Shown here one piece after another: positions 36,588-46,428 of a stretch of DNA of 64,000 bases. The stretch comes from DATGWF01 sp035299585. GTDB taxonomy: Bacteria > Actinomycetota > Actinomycetes > Actinomycetales > Microbacteriaceae. The stretch's first letter is position 1; each line of letters starts with the position of its first letter. The translations under genes and the position numbers were made by a program. Under the pieces are notes generated by a model. It saw only the letters and a program-made list of their open reading frames with translations. It ran no database searches and had not been told where the DNA came from. The stretch lies in contig DATGWF010000077.1 of assembly GCA_035299585.1 (NCBI GenBank), positions 1 through 64,000 on the forward strand, given 5' to 3'.

Positions 36588-37673
36588 GTGATTACTCGTA
36601 CCCGCAAGGTCGCAATGAGCGGCCTCGCGCTCGTGTCGTCGGTAGCACTTCTTGCTGCCTGCTCGAGCGCTCCGTCGGACTCGAAGCCGTCGGCATCGAG
36701 CGACTTCAAGCCCTGCATGGTTTCGGACTCGGGTGGATTCGACGACAAGTCGTTCAACCAGCTCGGTTTCGAAGGTCTGCAGAAGGCTTCCTCGGCTCTC
36801 GGCGCAACGCCGATCACCGTCGAGTCGAACGCCGAGACCGACTTCGGTCCGAACCTGCAGAGCCTTGCTGACCAGGGCTGCGAGCTCATTGTCTCCGTCG
36901 GCTTCGCTCTCTCGGCTCCGACCGTTGAGGCTGCGCTGAAGAACCCGGGCATCAACTACGTGCTCATCGACGACGCTGCTGACAACGACTACAACGGCGA
37001 GACCGACGCTCCGAACATCGAGCCGCTGCTCTTCGACACCGCCCAGGCTGCCTTCCTCGTTGGTTACGCTTCGGCTGCAACCACCCAGAGTGGCGTCGTT
37101 GGCACCTTCGGTGGCATGAACTTCCCGACCGTCGCCATCTTCATGGACGGCTTCAAGCAGGGTGTCGAGTACTACAACTCGCAGAACGGCAAGTCGGTCA
37201 AGGTCCTCGGTTGGGACGGCAAGGACGGCTCGTTCACCGGTGGCTTCGAGGCCAACGACACCGCACGCCAGATCGCTCAGAGCCTGATCGACCAGGGCGC
37301 GGACATCATCCTCCCCGTTGGTGGACCGATCTACCAGAGTGCCGCAGCCGCCATCAAGAGCTCGGGCAAGGAGATCGCCCTCATCGGTGTTGACGCCGAC
37401 ATCACCAAGACCGACCCGAGCGTTGCTGACATCGTTCTGACCTCGGTCCTCAAGAAGATCGACGTTGCTGTGAACGAGTCGGTCACCGCTGCTGGTGAAG
37501 GCAAGTTCGCCCCCAAGGCCTACGTTGGCAACCTCGCCAACGACGGTGTTGGCATGGCGCCGCTCACCAACTTCAGCTCGTGGATTCCGGCTGACCTGCA
37601 GAAGAAGGTTGACGAGCTCAAGGCTCAGATCATCGACGGCAAGGTCAAGGTCACTTCGTACCTCTCGAAGTAA
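36588..37673 (+). CDS. bmpA: BMP-family nucleoside-binding lipoprotein
   Basis: Extracytoplasmic solute-binding lipoprotein of 361 residues. The signal peptide ends in the lipobox LLAAC (Cys25), followed by a Ser/Pro-rich tether. The BMP signature GGFDDKSFNQLGFEGLQ is near residue 50, followed by VGFALS, GTFGGMNFPTV and a ligand-hinge segment DKGADI-like (DQGADIILPVGGPIYQS). GTG 36588 lies 5 nt behind GGAGGA. Codons here use fewer GC-ending Ala/Val choices than the neighbours (many gct, gtt), perhaps a sign of high expression. It is separated from its ABC partners by a strong hairpin. Confidence 0.92.
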   Translation: MITRTRKVAMSGLALVSSVALLAACSSAPSDSKPSASSDFKPCMVSDSGGFDDKSFNQLGFEGLQKASSALGATPITVESNAETDFGPNLQSLADQGCELIVSVGFALSAPTVEAALKNPGINYVLIDDAADNDYNGETDAPNIEPLLFDTAQAAFLVGYASAATTQSGVVGTFGGMNFPTVAIFMDGFKQGVEYYNSQNGKSVKVLGWDGKDGSFTGGFEANDTARQIAQSLIDQGADIILPVGGPIYQSAAAAIKSSGKEIALIGVDADITKTDPSVADIVLTSVLKKIDVAVNESVTAAGEGKFAPKAYVGNLANDGVGMAPLTNFSSWIPADLQKKVDELKAQIIDGKVKVTSYLSK

Positions 37674-37687
37674 TCTCACTTCTCGTG

Positions 37688-37715
37688 CCAAGGGGAGGCT
37701 TCGGCCTCCCCTTGG
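37688..37715 (+). terminator. UUCG-tetraloop hairpin between bmpA and the ABC genes
   Basis: A 12-bp perfect stem CCAAGGGGAGGC / GCCTCCCCTTGG capped by C(UUCG)G, one of the most stable tetraloops. It lies 15 bp after the bmpA stop. It can limit read-through into the ATPase gene and protect the bmpA 3' end. Confidence 0.88.
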
Positions 37716-37790
37716 TCGTTCCCGGCGCGCGCGCATGCTCATTTGCGCAGTGGCGTGCCCTTCTGCGCACTCGCTCTTAGGATGATTTCC

Positions 37791-39296
37791 ATGAAGCTCG
37801 AACTCCGTGACATCACGAAGCGCTTCGGTTCCCTGGTTGCCAACGACCACATCTCCATCACGGTCGAACCCGGTGAGATTCACTGTTTGCTCGGTGAAAA
37901 CGGTGCCGGTAAGTCGACGTTGATGAACGTGCTCTATGGCTTGTACCAGGCCGACGAAGGCGAAATTTTGCTCGATGGTGAGCAGCAGCGGTTCTCCGGC
38001 CCGGGTGACGCCATGCGCGCCGGCATCGGCATGGTGCACCAGCACTTCATGCTCATCCCGGTGTTCACAGTTGCCGAGAACGTCATGCTCGGACACGAGG
38101 AGACCAAGGCCGGTGGCCGGCTCGATCTCGACGCTGCCCGGGCGCGCGTGCGGGAGATTTCGGACCGATTCGGCTTCGACCTCGACCCGGACGCGATGGT
38201 GGGCGACCTCCCCGTCGGTGTGCAGCAGCGGGTCGAGATCATCAAGGCGCTCTCTCGTGACGCCAACGTGCTCGTGTTCGACGAGCCCACCGCCGTACTG
38301 ACCCCGGCCGAGACCGACGAACTCATGGCCATGATGCGTCAGCTCAAGGCGGCCGGTACCTCTATCGTCTTCATCACGCACAAGCTCCGCGAGGTGCGCG
38401 AGGTCGCCGACCGCATCACCGTCATCCGGCTCGGCAAAGTCGTCGGCGAAGCCTCACCGACCGCCTCGAACGCCGAACTTGCAGCGATGATGGTCGGCCG
38501 TGCGGTCGAGCTCACCGTCGACAAGGCACCCGCTCAGCCGGGTGACGTCGCGCTCGAGGTTCGTGACCTGAGTGTCATCGACCACCTCGGTCAATTCGTC
38601 GTGAATCACATTGACTTTGACGTGCGCGCCGGCGAAATCATGGCCGTCGCGGGCGTCCAGGGGAACGGGCAGACGGAACTCACCGAGGCGCTTCTGGGCC
38701 TGCACGACAAGGTGACCGGCACGGTTGCCCTCAAGGGTGAGGACATCTCAAGCCACACCGTCCGTTCGCGCATCGAAGCGGGAATCGGCTTTGTTCCCGA
38801 AGACCGCACCCACGACGGTCTCGTTGGAGACTTCACCATCGCCGAGAACCTCATCCTCGACCGCATCACCGGTGAACCGTTCGTCAAGGCTGGTTCGCTG
38901 CAGCTCGGTGCGATTCGCGCCTTCGCCACCGAGAAGGTCGAAGAGTTCGACGTGCGCACCACCGGCATCGACCAGCACGCCGGACAGCTCTCGGGCGGCA
39001 ACCAGCAGAAAGTCGTCATCGCGCGCGAACTCAGCCGCGAACTTCATCTTCTCGTCGCGGCGCAACCCACGCGTGGCGTTGACGTCGGATCGATTGAGTT
39101 CATTCACCAACAAATCGTTGCCGCGCGCGACGCCGGCGTCGCCGTGCTCGTCGTCTCGACCGAGCTTGACGAGGTTGCCGCGCTGGCGGACCGCATCATG
39201 GTGATGTACCGCGGTCGCATTGTTGGCATCGTCCCGGGTGACACCCCGCGCGACGTACTGGGACTCATGATGGCCGGAGAGCAGGTGACCGCATGA
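37791..39296 (+). CDS. Nucleoside ABC transporter, double-NBD ATPase (NupA/YufO-like)
   Basis: ATPase of 501 residues with two fused nucleotide-binding domains. NBD1 has GENGAGKST, a degenerate signature LPVGVQQRVEI and VLVFDEPTAVLT. NBD2 has the weaker Walker A GVQGNGQTE, signature LSGGNQQKVVIAREL and Walker B-like LLVAAQPTRG. This RbsA-like asymmetry is normal in the family. ATG 37791 (MKLELRD) lies 7 nt after TAGGAT (37778-37783), hinting at an internal leaderless promoter that bypasses the upstream terminator. It overlaps the first permease by 4 bp. Confidence 0.93.
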   Translation: MKLELRDITKRFGSLVANDHISITVEPGEIHCLLGENGAGKSTLMNVLYGLYQADEGEILLDGEQQRFSGPGDAMRAGIGMVHQHFMLIPVFTVAENVMLGHEETKAGGRLDLDAARARVREISDRFGFDLDPDAMVGDLPVGVQQRVEIIKALSRDANVLVFDEPTAVLTPAETDELMAMMRQLKAAGTSIVFITHKLREVREVADRITVIRLGKVVGEASPTASNAELAAMMVGRAVELTVDKAPAQPGDVALEVRDLSVIDHLGQFVVNHIDFDVRAGEIMAVAGVQGNGQTELTEALLGLHDKVTGTVALKGEDISSHTVRSRIEAGIGFVPEDRTHDGLVGDFTIAENLILDRITGEPFVKAGSLQLGAIRAFATEKVEEFDVRTTGIDQHAGQLSGGNQQKVVIARELSRELHLLVAAQPTRGVDVGSIEFIHQQIVAARDAGVAVLVVSTELDEVAALADRIMVMYRGRIVGIVPGDTPRDVLGLMMAGEQVTA

Positions 39297-40501
39297 CCGA
39301 AAACGAATCGCGCTGGCATGCCGCGTGGCAAAAGGTGACGACCGGGAACGCAATCATCTCGGTGTTCGCCCTGCTCCTGGCGATGCTCGTCGGCTCCATC
39401 ATGATTGTCGCGACCGACGTCAAGGTGCTCGACGCCTTCGGGTACTTCTTCGCCCGACCGGGAGACACCTTCCGAGCCATCGGTGAAGCCGTGGGCGGCG
39501 CGTACTCCTCGCTGTTCCAAGGCTCCATCTACAACTTCCGCGTCGACAGCTTCGAGAAGGGCATTCGCCCGCTCACGGAAACGCTCAACTTCGCGACTCC
39601 GCTCATCGCTGCCGGACTCGGTGTCGGTCTCGCCTTCCGGGTGGGCATGTTCAACATCGGCGGTCGCGGTCAGATGCTCGTGGCGGCTTCCGCCGCGGGA
39701 TGGGTGTCGTGGAGCTTCCCGATGCCCGCCGGACTGCACCTGCTGTTCGCAGTCCTCGCGGGAATGCTCGCCGGCGCGCTCTGGGCCGGAATCGCCGGCT
39801 TCCTGAAGGCGCGCACCGGAGCACACGAGGTCATCGTGACCATCATGCTCAACTACATCGGCTACTACCTGATCTCGTGGATGCTCGCCACCCCGGGCCT
39901 GTTGCAGGCACCCGGCTCGAACAACCCGAAGACGCCGGCCGCGCTCGAGAGCGCCCAGTTCCCGAAGCTCCTCGGCCCGAACTACAACGTGCACCTCGGC
40001 TTGCTGGTCGCCCTGCTCGCCGTGGTCGTGGTGTGGTGGCTGCTCAATCGCTCGCAATTGGGCTTCCAGATGCGCGCCGTTGGCCAGAACCCGAGCGCCG
40101 CGAAGGTTGCCGGCATCAACGTCTCCCGGATGTACCTCTACGGCATGCTCATTGCCGGCGCGCTCGTGGGTCTCGCCGGCGTGAGCCAGGTGCTCGGGAC
40201 GGTGACGAGCGGATTCGGTTCCGGCATTGACGCCGGCGTCGGCTTCGACGCCATCACCGTCGCGCTGCTCGGCCGCTCCAACCCGGTCGGCATTCTGCTC
40301 GCCGCCCTGCTGTTCGGCGCCCTGAAGGCCGGCGGCTTCGCCATGCAGGCCGCCAACGGCATCCCCATCGACATCGTTCTCGTCGTGCAGTCCCTCATCG
40401 TGCTCTTCATCGCGGCTCCGCCGCTCATCCGCACCCTGTTCCGACTGCCCGACCCCGAGCGCGCGCGCTCGCGTGCCGCACAGGCGGAGGTAAGCAAATG
40501 A
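39293..40501 (+). CDS. Nucleoside ABC transporter permease (BMP-linked, NupB-like)
   Basis: Permease of 402 residues from the branched-chain/ribose-type membrane family, about eight to ten helices. A cytoplasmic N-terminus is followed by a helix at about 18-40. The family segment GLAFRVGMFNIGGRGQMLVA lies near residue 115, and VIVTIMLNYIGYYLISW follows. GVGFDAITVALLGRSNPVGIL near residue 320 is the conserved coupling and pore region. It overlaps the ATPase (39293-39296) and the second permease (40498-40501). Confidence 0.92.
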   Translation: MTENESRWHAAWQKVTTGNAIISVFALLLAMLVGSIMIVATDVKVLDAFGYFFARPGDTFRAIGEAVGGAYSSLFQGSIYNFRVDSFEKGIRPLTETLNFATPLIAAGLGVGLAFRVGMFNIGGRGQMLVAASAAGWVSWSFPMPAGLHLLFAVLAGMLAGALWAGIAGFLKARTGAHEVIVTIMLNYIGYYLISWMLATPGLLQAPGSNNPKTPAALESAQFPKLLGPNYNVHLGLLVALLAVVVVWWLLNRSQLGFQMRAVGQNPSAAKVAGINVSRMYLYGMLIAGALVGLAGVSQVLGTVTSGFGSGIDAGVGFDAITVALLGRSNPVGILLAALLFGALKAGGFAMQAANGIPIDIVLVVQSLIVLFIAAPPLIRTLFRLPDPERARSRAAQAEVSK

Positions 40502-41769
40502 GCACGGCCAAGATTGAACTCGAGTCGACGACCCTCGTGTCCTGGAAGTCGGCGATCGCATTCATCGTGATTACCGTGGTGTCCGCCGCGCTGCTGCTCG
40601 GCGCACCCAACCCGGGCGAAGTCACCTACAAGCTGAGCCAGAGCGATGACAACTTCCAACTCGCTCCGCTCGAGCTCACCGGCGCGGTTGTCACGGTCGT
40701 GACGCTCGTCGTGCTCGCGCTCCTCAGCGTGGCCGCAGTGCTCCTCACCCGGGCACAGCGGCGTGTCCCCATCTGGGTTGCCGCGCTGTTCGGAGCGGTC
40801 GCCTTCTTCGGCTTCCTCACCTGGGCCGCGGCCGGGTCGACCACGCCGGTCGTTCCGCTTCCCGGCTTGCTCGCCGGTGGCGTGTCACTCGCCGTGCCGC
40901 TCATCTTTGGCGCCATGACCGGCGTGATCGGTGAGCGATCTGGTGTCGTGAACATCGCCATCGAAGGTCAGCTGCTCGCGGGTGCTTTCACCTCGGCAAT
41001 GGTCGCCACTCTCACCCACAACCCGTGGGCTGGCCTCATCGCCGCCATGGTCGCCGGTGTGCTTGTGTCGCTGCTGCTCTCGCTTTTTGCGATTCGATAC
41101 TGGGTCGAACAGGTCATCGTCGGTGTCGTGCTGAACGTGCTCGTCATCGGTCTCACCAACTTCCTGTTCTCAGAGGTGATGGCGTCGAACGCGGCCACGC
41201 TCAACCAACCGCCGCGATTCGACCGACTGCCGATTCCGTTCCTCGCCGATATCCCGCTCATTGGGCCGATGTTCTTCCGCCAGACGGTCATCGTGTACGT
41301 CATGTACATCACGGTTGCCGTGGTTGCCTTCACGCTCGCAAAGACCCGCTGGGGTCTGCGCACCCGCGCCGTGGGTGAGCACCCGACCGCGGCGGACACC
41401 GTCGGCATTCGGGTGAACCGTCTGCGCTTCATCAATATCCTCATCGCGGGAGCCATCGCCGGTTTCGGTGGCGCGTTCTTCACCCTCGGTGCGGTCGGCG
41501 CATTCAACAAGGAAATGACCGCCGGTGCCGGATACATCGCCCTCGCGGCGGTGATTTTCGGTCAGTGGGACCCCATCAAGGCCACGCTCGCCGCCCTGCT
41601 CTTCGGCTTCGCGTCGAACATTCAAAACACCCTCGGTGTGATGGGTTCACCCGTGCCGAGTCAGTTCATGCTCATGCTGCCCTACCTCGCCACCATCTTC
41701 GCGGTGGCCGGTCTCGTCGGTCGTTCTCGTCCGCCGGCTGCAGACGGCATTCCCTACAAGAAGGCCTAA
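40498..41769 (+). CDS. Nucleoside ABC transporter permease (BMP-linked, NupC-like)
   Basis: Second permease, 423 residues. An N-terminal extension with three hydrophobic helices (about 15-35, 60-80 and 90-110) precedes the conserved core, which includes MTGVIGERSGVVNIAIEGQL and FTLGAVGAFNKEMTAGAGYI. It pairs with the preceding permease to form the channel. The stop lies 2 nt before cdd, binding transport to nucleoside catabolism in one operon. Confidence 0.92.
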   Translation: MSTAKIELESTTLVSWKSAIAFIVITVVSAALLLGAPNPGEVTYKLSQSDDNFQLAPLELTGAVVTVVTLVVLALLSVAAVLLTRAQRRVPIWVAALFGAVAFFGFLTWAAAGSTTPVVPLPGLLAGGVSLAVPLIFGAMTGVIGERSGVVNIAIEGQLLAGAFTSAMVATLTHNPWAGLIAAMVAGVLVSLLLSLFAIRYWVEQVIVGVVLNVLVIGLTNFLFSEVMASNAATLNQPPRFDRLPIPFLADIPLIGPMFFRQTVIVYVMYITVAVVAFTLAKTRWGLRTRAVGEHPTAADTVGIRVNRLRFINILIAGAIAGFGGAFFTLGAVGAFNKEMTAGAGYIALAAVIFGQWDPIKATLAALLFGFASNIQNTLGVMGSPVPSQFMLMLPYLATIFAVAGLVGRSRPPAADGIPYKKA

Positions 41770-41771
41770 CC

Positions 41772-42185
41772 ATGACAATCGATTGGGATGAGCTGCGTGC
41801 CGCAGCGGTCGTGGCGTCACGGCACGCCTACGTGCCCTACTCCAAGTTCCCGGTGGGCGTCGCCGCCATCGTGACCGACGGTCGGATCGTCACGGGAGCA
41901 AACATCGAAAACGCCTCCTACGGTGTCACGCTGTGCGCCGAGTGCTCACTCGTGAGTGACCTGATCATGGGTGGCGGGGGCAAGCTCGTGGCCTTCAGCT
42001 GCGTCGACGGCAACGGCGACGTGCTGATGCCGTGTGGCCGATGCCGACAACTGCTGTTTGAACACGCCGCACCGGGCATGCTGCTCGAGACGGTGTCGGG
42101 GGTCAAGACCATCAACGAGGTGCTGCCCGATGCGTTCGGACCGCAGCAGCTCGACGACTACCAGACAGGAACCCACAGTGGTTGA
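41772..42185 (+). CDS. cdd: Cytidine deaminase
   Basis: Deaminates (deoxy)cytidine to (deoxy)uridine. The 137-residue homotetrameric-type enzyme has SRHAYVPYSKFPVGVA for substrate binding, the catalytic/zinc segment NIENASYGVTLCAECSLV and zinc ligands PCGRCRQLL. It starts at ATG 41772; the long open frame upstream lies inside the permease and is not used. The last 8 bp overlap the deoA GTG start. Confidence 0.95.
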   Translation: MTIDWDELRAAAVVASRHAYVPYSKFPVGVAAIVTDGRIVTGANIENASYGVTLCAECSLVSDLIMGGGGKLVAFSCVDGNGDVLMPCGRCRQLLFEHAAPGMLLETVSGVKTINEVLPDAFGPQQLDDYQTGTHSG

Positions 42186-43470
42186 AGCTTTTGACGCCGT
42201 AGATCTCATTCGCACCAAGCGTGATCGCGGTGAGCTCAGCACCGAACAGATCCGATGGCTCGTCGACGCCTACACCCGTGGCTACGTCGCCAACGAGCAA
42301 ATGTCGGCGATGACGATGGCCATCTTCCTCAACGGCATGAACCGCCGCGAAATCCGCGACCTCACCATGGCGATGATCGACACCGGCGAGCGGATGGACT
42401 TCAGCGCGCTCGGCAAGCCCACGTCGGACAAGCACTCCACCGGTGGCGTCGGCGACAAGATCACCCTTCCGCTCATGCCCCTCGTGGCCACCTTCGGCGT
42501 CGCGGTGCCGCAGCTGTCGGGCCGTGGCTTGGGGCACACCGGTGGCACGCTCGACAAGTTGGAATCGATTCCGGGCTGGCGTGCCAACCTCACCCCGCAG
42601 GAAATGTTCGACCAGATGGCGGCCGTCAACGGCGTCATTTGCGCCGCAGGGTCCGGTCTCGCTCCCGCTGACGGTCGACTCTACGCACTCCGCGACGTGA
42701 CCGGCACGGTCGAAGCGATCCCGCTGATCGCCTCGTCAATCATGTCGAAGAAGCTCGCCGAAGGTACCGGCGCGCTCGTCCTCGACGTCAAGTTCGGTTC
42801 GGGAGCATTCCTCCAAGACATCGAACGCGGTCGCGAACTCGCTCGCACCATGGTGGAACTGGGCACCGACGCTGGTGTGGCCACGTCGGCCCTCCTCACC
42901 AATATGAACGTGCCGCTCGGCCTCGCAATTGGCAACGCCAACGAGGTTCGCGAGTCGGTTGAGGTCTTGCAGGGCGGAGGGCCAGCGGACATCCGCGAGC
43001 TCACCGTCGAACTCGCTCGCGAAATGCTCCGCCTGGTCGGACAGACCGACGTGGACGTGGAGGCGGCCCTCGACGACGGTCGCGCCTACGACACCTGGCG
43101 CAAAGTCATTCGCGCCCAGGATGGCGACCCGGACGCCCCGATGGCGACCCCGCGTGAAACCCACGTCGTCCGTGCGGAACGCGACGGCGTGCTCGTGCGG
43201 CAAGAGGCGTTGCCGTTCGGTATCTCCGCGTGGCGCCTCGGTGCCGGCCGTGCTCGCCAGGGTGACCCGGTCATGCACGCGGCCGGCATCGACCTCAAGG
43301 TCAAGCCGGGCGACACGGTTCGCGCCGGCGACGTCCTGTGGGAGCTCCACACCGACGAACCCGAACGATTCGACCGCGCACTCGAAGCACTCGAGGGCAC
43401 ATGGGAGATTGCCGAGCCCGGTACTCCTGTTCACACCGGTGGCCCGCTCATCGCGGACCGCATCTCCTAA
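42178..43470 (+). CDS. deoA: Thymidine/pyrimidine-nucleoside phosphorylase
   Basis: Cleaves thymidine or (deoxy)uridine with phosphate, giving base and (deoxy)ribose-1-phosphate. The 430-residue protein has the N-terminal helical domain, the phosphate-binding loop DKHSTGGVGDKITL near residue 85, and the conserved LGHTGGTLDKLESIPG. KKLAEGTGALVLDVKFGSGAF precedes the C-terminal domain. The GTG 42178 has AGGA 7 nt upstream inside cdd. Substrates arrive from the upstream importer and cdd. Confidence 0.94.
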   Translation: MVEAFDAVDLIRTKRDRGELSTEQIRWLVDAYTRGYVANEQMSAMTMAIFLNGMNRREIRDLTMAMIDTGERMDFSALGKPTSDKHSTGGVGDKITLPLMPLVATFGVAVPQLSGRGLGHTGGTLDKLESIPGWRANLTPQEMFDQMAAVNGVICAAGSGLAPADGRLYALRDVTGTVEAIPLIASSIMSKKLAEGTGALVLDVKFGSGAFLQDIERGRELARTMVELGTDAGVATSALLTNMNVPLGLAIGNANEVRESVEVLQGGGPADIRELTVELAREMLRLVGQTDVDVEAALDDGRAYDTWRKVIRAQDGDPDAPMATPRETHVVRAERDGVLVRQEALPFGISAWRLGAGRARQGDPVMHAAGIDLKVKPGDTVRAGDVLWELHTDEPERFDRALEALEGTWEIAEPGTPVHTGGPLIADRIS

Positions 43471-43479
43471 GGATTCACC

Positions 43480-44586
43480 ATGTCAGAACTCAAAATCGAC
43501 GGCATCGACGTTCGCGCCCTGCCGAAGGTGTCGCTCCATGACCACCTCGACGGTGGCCTCCGCCCGCAAACCATCATTGAGCTCGCCGCCACAATCGGCC
43601 TCGACCTTCCAGCAACCACTGCCGATGATCTCGGCGCCTGGTTCGCCGAGAAATCGAACTCGGGTTCGCTCGTCGAATACTTGAAGACCTTCGACATCAC
43701 CACAGCGGTCATGCAGACCCGCGAAGGCCTCGAGCGTGTCGCGCGCGAGGCCGTCGTCGACCTTGCCGCCGACGGCGTCATTTGGGCGGAACTGCGCTGG
43801 GCTCCCGAGCAACACCTGCAGCGGGGGCTCTCCCTCGATGAGGTCGTCGAAGCCGTCCAAGCCGGCATCGACGCCGGCATCGACGAGGCGGCCGAGGCCG
43901 GGAACGCGATCGGTGTCGGCCAGCTCGTGACCGCAATGCGTCACGCCGATCGCGGCATGGAAATCGCTCAGCTCGCCGTGCGCCACCGCGACAACGGTGT
44001 GGTCGGGTTCGACCTCGCCGGGGCCGAGGCCGGGTTCCCGCCCAGCGCATTCCGCGACGCCTTCGACTATCTCGCCCGCGAAATGTTCCCCATCACGGTG
44101 CACGCAGGTGAGGCGGACGGCCTCGAATCCATCTCCTCTGCAATCGTCGACGGCCGCGCACTGCGTCTCGGTCACGGCGTTCGCCTCGCGGAAGACATCG
44201 CGATTGCGCGCGAGGATGACGAGCACACCTTCGTCACGCTCGGAGCCATTGCCGAATGGGTCCGCGACCGCGAGATTGTCCTCGAGACGAGCCCGAGCTC
44301 GAACCTGCAGACCGGCGCGATTGCCGCGTGGGGCGACGACATGGTCGACCACCCATTCGACCTGCTCTACCAGCTTGGATTCGCGGTGACGGTCAACACG
44401 GACAACCGACTCATGAGCGGAACCAGCCTGAGCAAGGAACTGTGGCTCTTGGCCGACGCGTTCGGCTACGACCTCGACGATGTCGAGCAGTTCCAGCTGA
44501 ACGCCGCAGCGGCTGCGTTCTGTCCGCTCGACGAGCGCGATGCGCTCGCGGCGACCATTCGCTCCGCGTTTGATGCACTGCGGTAG
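43480..44586 (+). CDS. add: Adenosine deaminase
   Basis: Converts adenosine to inosine. The 368-residue TIM-barrel enzyme has zinc ligands in SLHDHLDGGLRP near residue 17, a substrate loop DLAGAEAGFPP, the metal/catalytic ITVHAGEAD near residue 205, and the C-terminal metal Asp in VNTDNRLMSGTSL. All key residues are intact. It starts 9 nt after deoA with AAGGA upstream and ends the nucleoside uptake-salvage operon. Confidence 0.95.
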   Translation: MSELKIDGIDVRALPKVSLHDHLDGGLRPQTIIELAATIGLDLPATTADDLGAWFAEKSNSGSLVEYLKTFDITTAVMQTREGLERVAREAVVDLAADGVIWAELRWAPEQHLQRGLSLDEVVEAVQAGIDAGIDEAAEAGNAIGVGQLVTAMRHADRGMEIAQLAVRHRDNGVVGFDLAGAEAGFPPSAFRDAFDYLAREMFPITVHAGEADGLESISSAIVDGRALRLGHGVRLAEDIAIAREDDEHTFVTLGAIAEWVRDREIVLETSPSSNLQTGAIAAWGDDMVDHPFDLLYQLGFAVTVNTDNRLMSGTSLSKELWLLADAFGYDLDDVEQFQLNAAAAAFCPLDERDALAATIRSAFDALR

Positions 44587-44637
44587 TCGCCGAGTTGTGT
44601 AGCCTGGAGGGCTGCGCTTCTCGAGGAAAGGTCGACC

Positions 44638-46428
44638 ATGGCTGAACAGTCAACCATGCGGTCATTGCTGCGTTTGTGGCCGATTCTCGGCCGCGAGCGG
44701 TGGATGCTTCTCGGCTCCTTCATCGTCGCGCTCGTCGCGATGGGGCTCAGCTTGGCCATTCCGCAAGCGCTCGGTTGGATGATTGACGGCCCAATCGCCT
44801 CGAACGATCCGCAGCAGATTTGGATTGCGGCGGGAATCATTTTGGGTCTCGGCGTGCTCGAGTCGTGTGCCTGGATTGTGCGACGCATTGTGTTTTCGTT
44901 GCCTCCGGCGTCGGCCATCGAGACACGACTGCGTACCCGTCTGTATGCGCGACTGCAGGACCTGCCGGTCGGTTTCCACGACCGTTGGCCGAGCGGCCAG
45001 TTGCTCTCGCGTGCGCTCAGCGACATCGGCACGATCCGGCGCTGGACCGCCTTCGGTGTGGTGTTCTTCGCCGTGAACGTCGTGGTCATCATCGTTGCCA
45101 CGGGGATTCTGGTCTGGATGTCGCCCCTACTCGGTCTGCTCTTCCTCGCCGTGTCTTCGCCCATCTGGGTGCTCGGCTACCGATTCGAGAAGAAGTATTC
45201 GGTGTCGTCCCGGCTCAGCCAAGACCAGGCGGGAAACCTCGCGACCGCGGTTGAAGAATCGGTGCACGGAATCCGCATTCTGAAGGCGTTCGGCCGTGCC
45301 GACTATTCGCTCGGTCAGTTCACCCAGCGGGCGCGCGAATTGCGCCGGACGGAACTCGAAAAGGCCCGGCTCGACGCCGGCATCTGGTTTTGGCTCACCC
45401 TGTTGCCTGCGCTCGCACTCGGACTCATCCTGCTTGTCGGGGTCATGCAGGTGGCTGCCGGCACGCTCGAGATCGGCACGCTTGTCGCCTTCTTTGCGAC
45501 CGCGGTATCGCTGCGCTGGCCGGTCGAATCAATCGGCTTCCTCTACGCATTTACCGTCGATACTCGGACGGCGGTCGACCGCATTTTCGAGATTCTTGAT
45601 GAACCCAACCCGATTCGTGAACCCGACGAGCCGGCCCGCCTTGACGCACCCGAGGGTCGGGTTCGGTTCGAAGACGTCGTGTTCCGGTATCCGGACGCTC
45701 CCGCCTCGAGCACGCCACTGCTCGACGGAGTGTCGCTCGAGCTGGCACCCGGCGAAACGGTGGCTCTCGTCGGCCTGACCGGATCGGGCAAGTCGACCGT
45801 CACCTCGCTCATGATCCGATTGTTCGACGTCACGAGCGGACGAATCACGATTGACGGTGTTGATCTGCGCGCCCTCTCGCGCGGGGAGCTTCGCCGCCAT
45901 GTCGCGATTGCATTTGAGGAGCCGACGCTCTTCTCGGCTTCGGTTCGGGACAACGTGCTGCTCGGCCGGCCGGATCTCGTCCCCGGCAGCGACGAAGCCG
46001 AGCGCGTGCTCGAAACCGCGCTTCGGGTCGCGCAGGCGGAATTTGTCAGCAGGCTCCCGGACGGCCTCGACACCGTCATTGGTGAAGAGGGCCACAGCCT
46101 GTCGGGTGGGCAGCGCCAGCGCCTCGCGCTTGCGCGAGCAATTGCCGCAAACCCGACCGTCCTCGTTCTTGACGACCCGCTCTCGGCGCTCGATGTCGAG
46201 ACGGAGGAGCGGGCACAGCGCGCGCTCGGTGAGACCCTGCAGCGCACCACGACCCTCGTGGTTGCACACCGCCCCTCGACGGTCTTGCTCGCCGATCGCG
46301 TCGCCCTCCTCGAAAAGGGACGCATCGTGGCGGTCGGCCCACACACGGAGTTGCTCGCGAACGATGCCCGATACCGGCACGTCCTGTCGAGCTTCGAAAC
46401 CGAGGAGGTGAGCACGAATGAGCGTTGA
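44638..46428 (+). CDS. Heterodimeric ABC exporter, subunit with degenerate Walker B
   Basis: Protein of 596 residues: six transmembrane helices (about 20-310), then a nucleotide-binding domain. Walker A is GLTGSGKST and the signature is a normal [14 protein letters not shown]. Walker B is [12 protein letters not shown], with Asp in place of the catalytic Glu. This is the pattern of the non-hydrolytic subunit of heterodimers such as TM287/288 (established family knowledge). A TAGCCT (44600-44605) fits as -10, giving a leader of about 26 nt. The substrate is unknown; multidrug or lipid-like export is usual. It overlaps its partner by 11 bp. Confidence 0.9.
   Translation: MAEQSTMRSLLRLWPILGRERWMLLGSFIVALVAMGLSLAIPQALGWMIDGPIASNDPQQIWIAAGIILGLGVLESCAWIVRRIVFSLPPASAIETRLRTRLYARLQDLPVGFHDRWPSGQLLSRALSDIGTIRRWTAFGVVFFAVNVVVIIVATGILVWMSPLLGLLFLAVSSPIWVLGYRFEKKYSVSSRLSQDQAGNLATAVEESVHGIRILKAFGRADYSLGQFTQRARELRRTELEKARLDAGIWFWLTLLPALALGLILLVGVMQVAAGTLEIGTLVAFFATAVSLRWPVESIGFLYAFTVDTRTAVDRIFEILDEPNPIREPDEPARLDAPEGRVRFEDVVFRYPDAPASSTPLLDGVSLELAPGETVALVGLTGSGKSTVTSLMIRLFDVTSGRITIDGVDLRALSRGELRRHVAIAFEEPTLFSASVRDNVLLGRPDLVPGSDEAERVLETALRVAQAEFVSRLPDGLDTVIGEEGHSLSGGQRQRLALARAIAANPTVLVLDDPLSALDVETEERAQRALGETLQRTTTLVVAHRPSTVLLADRVALLEKGRIVAVGPHTELLANDARYRHVLSSFETEEVSTNER

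Noticed and set aside
26131..39300. Long open frames antisense to ptsI, glpK, sdhA, bmpA/ABC and permease genes (480-630 residues).
   Set aside because: They mirror well-supported genes on the other strand, have compositions typical of high-GC antisense frames and no recognisable domains.
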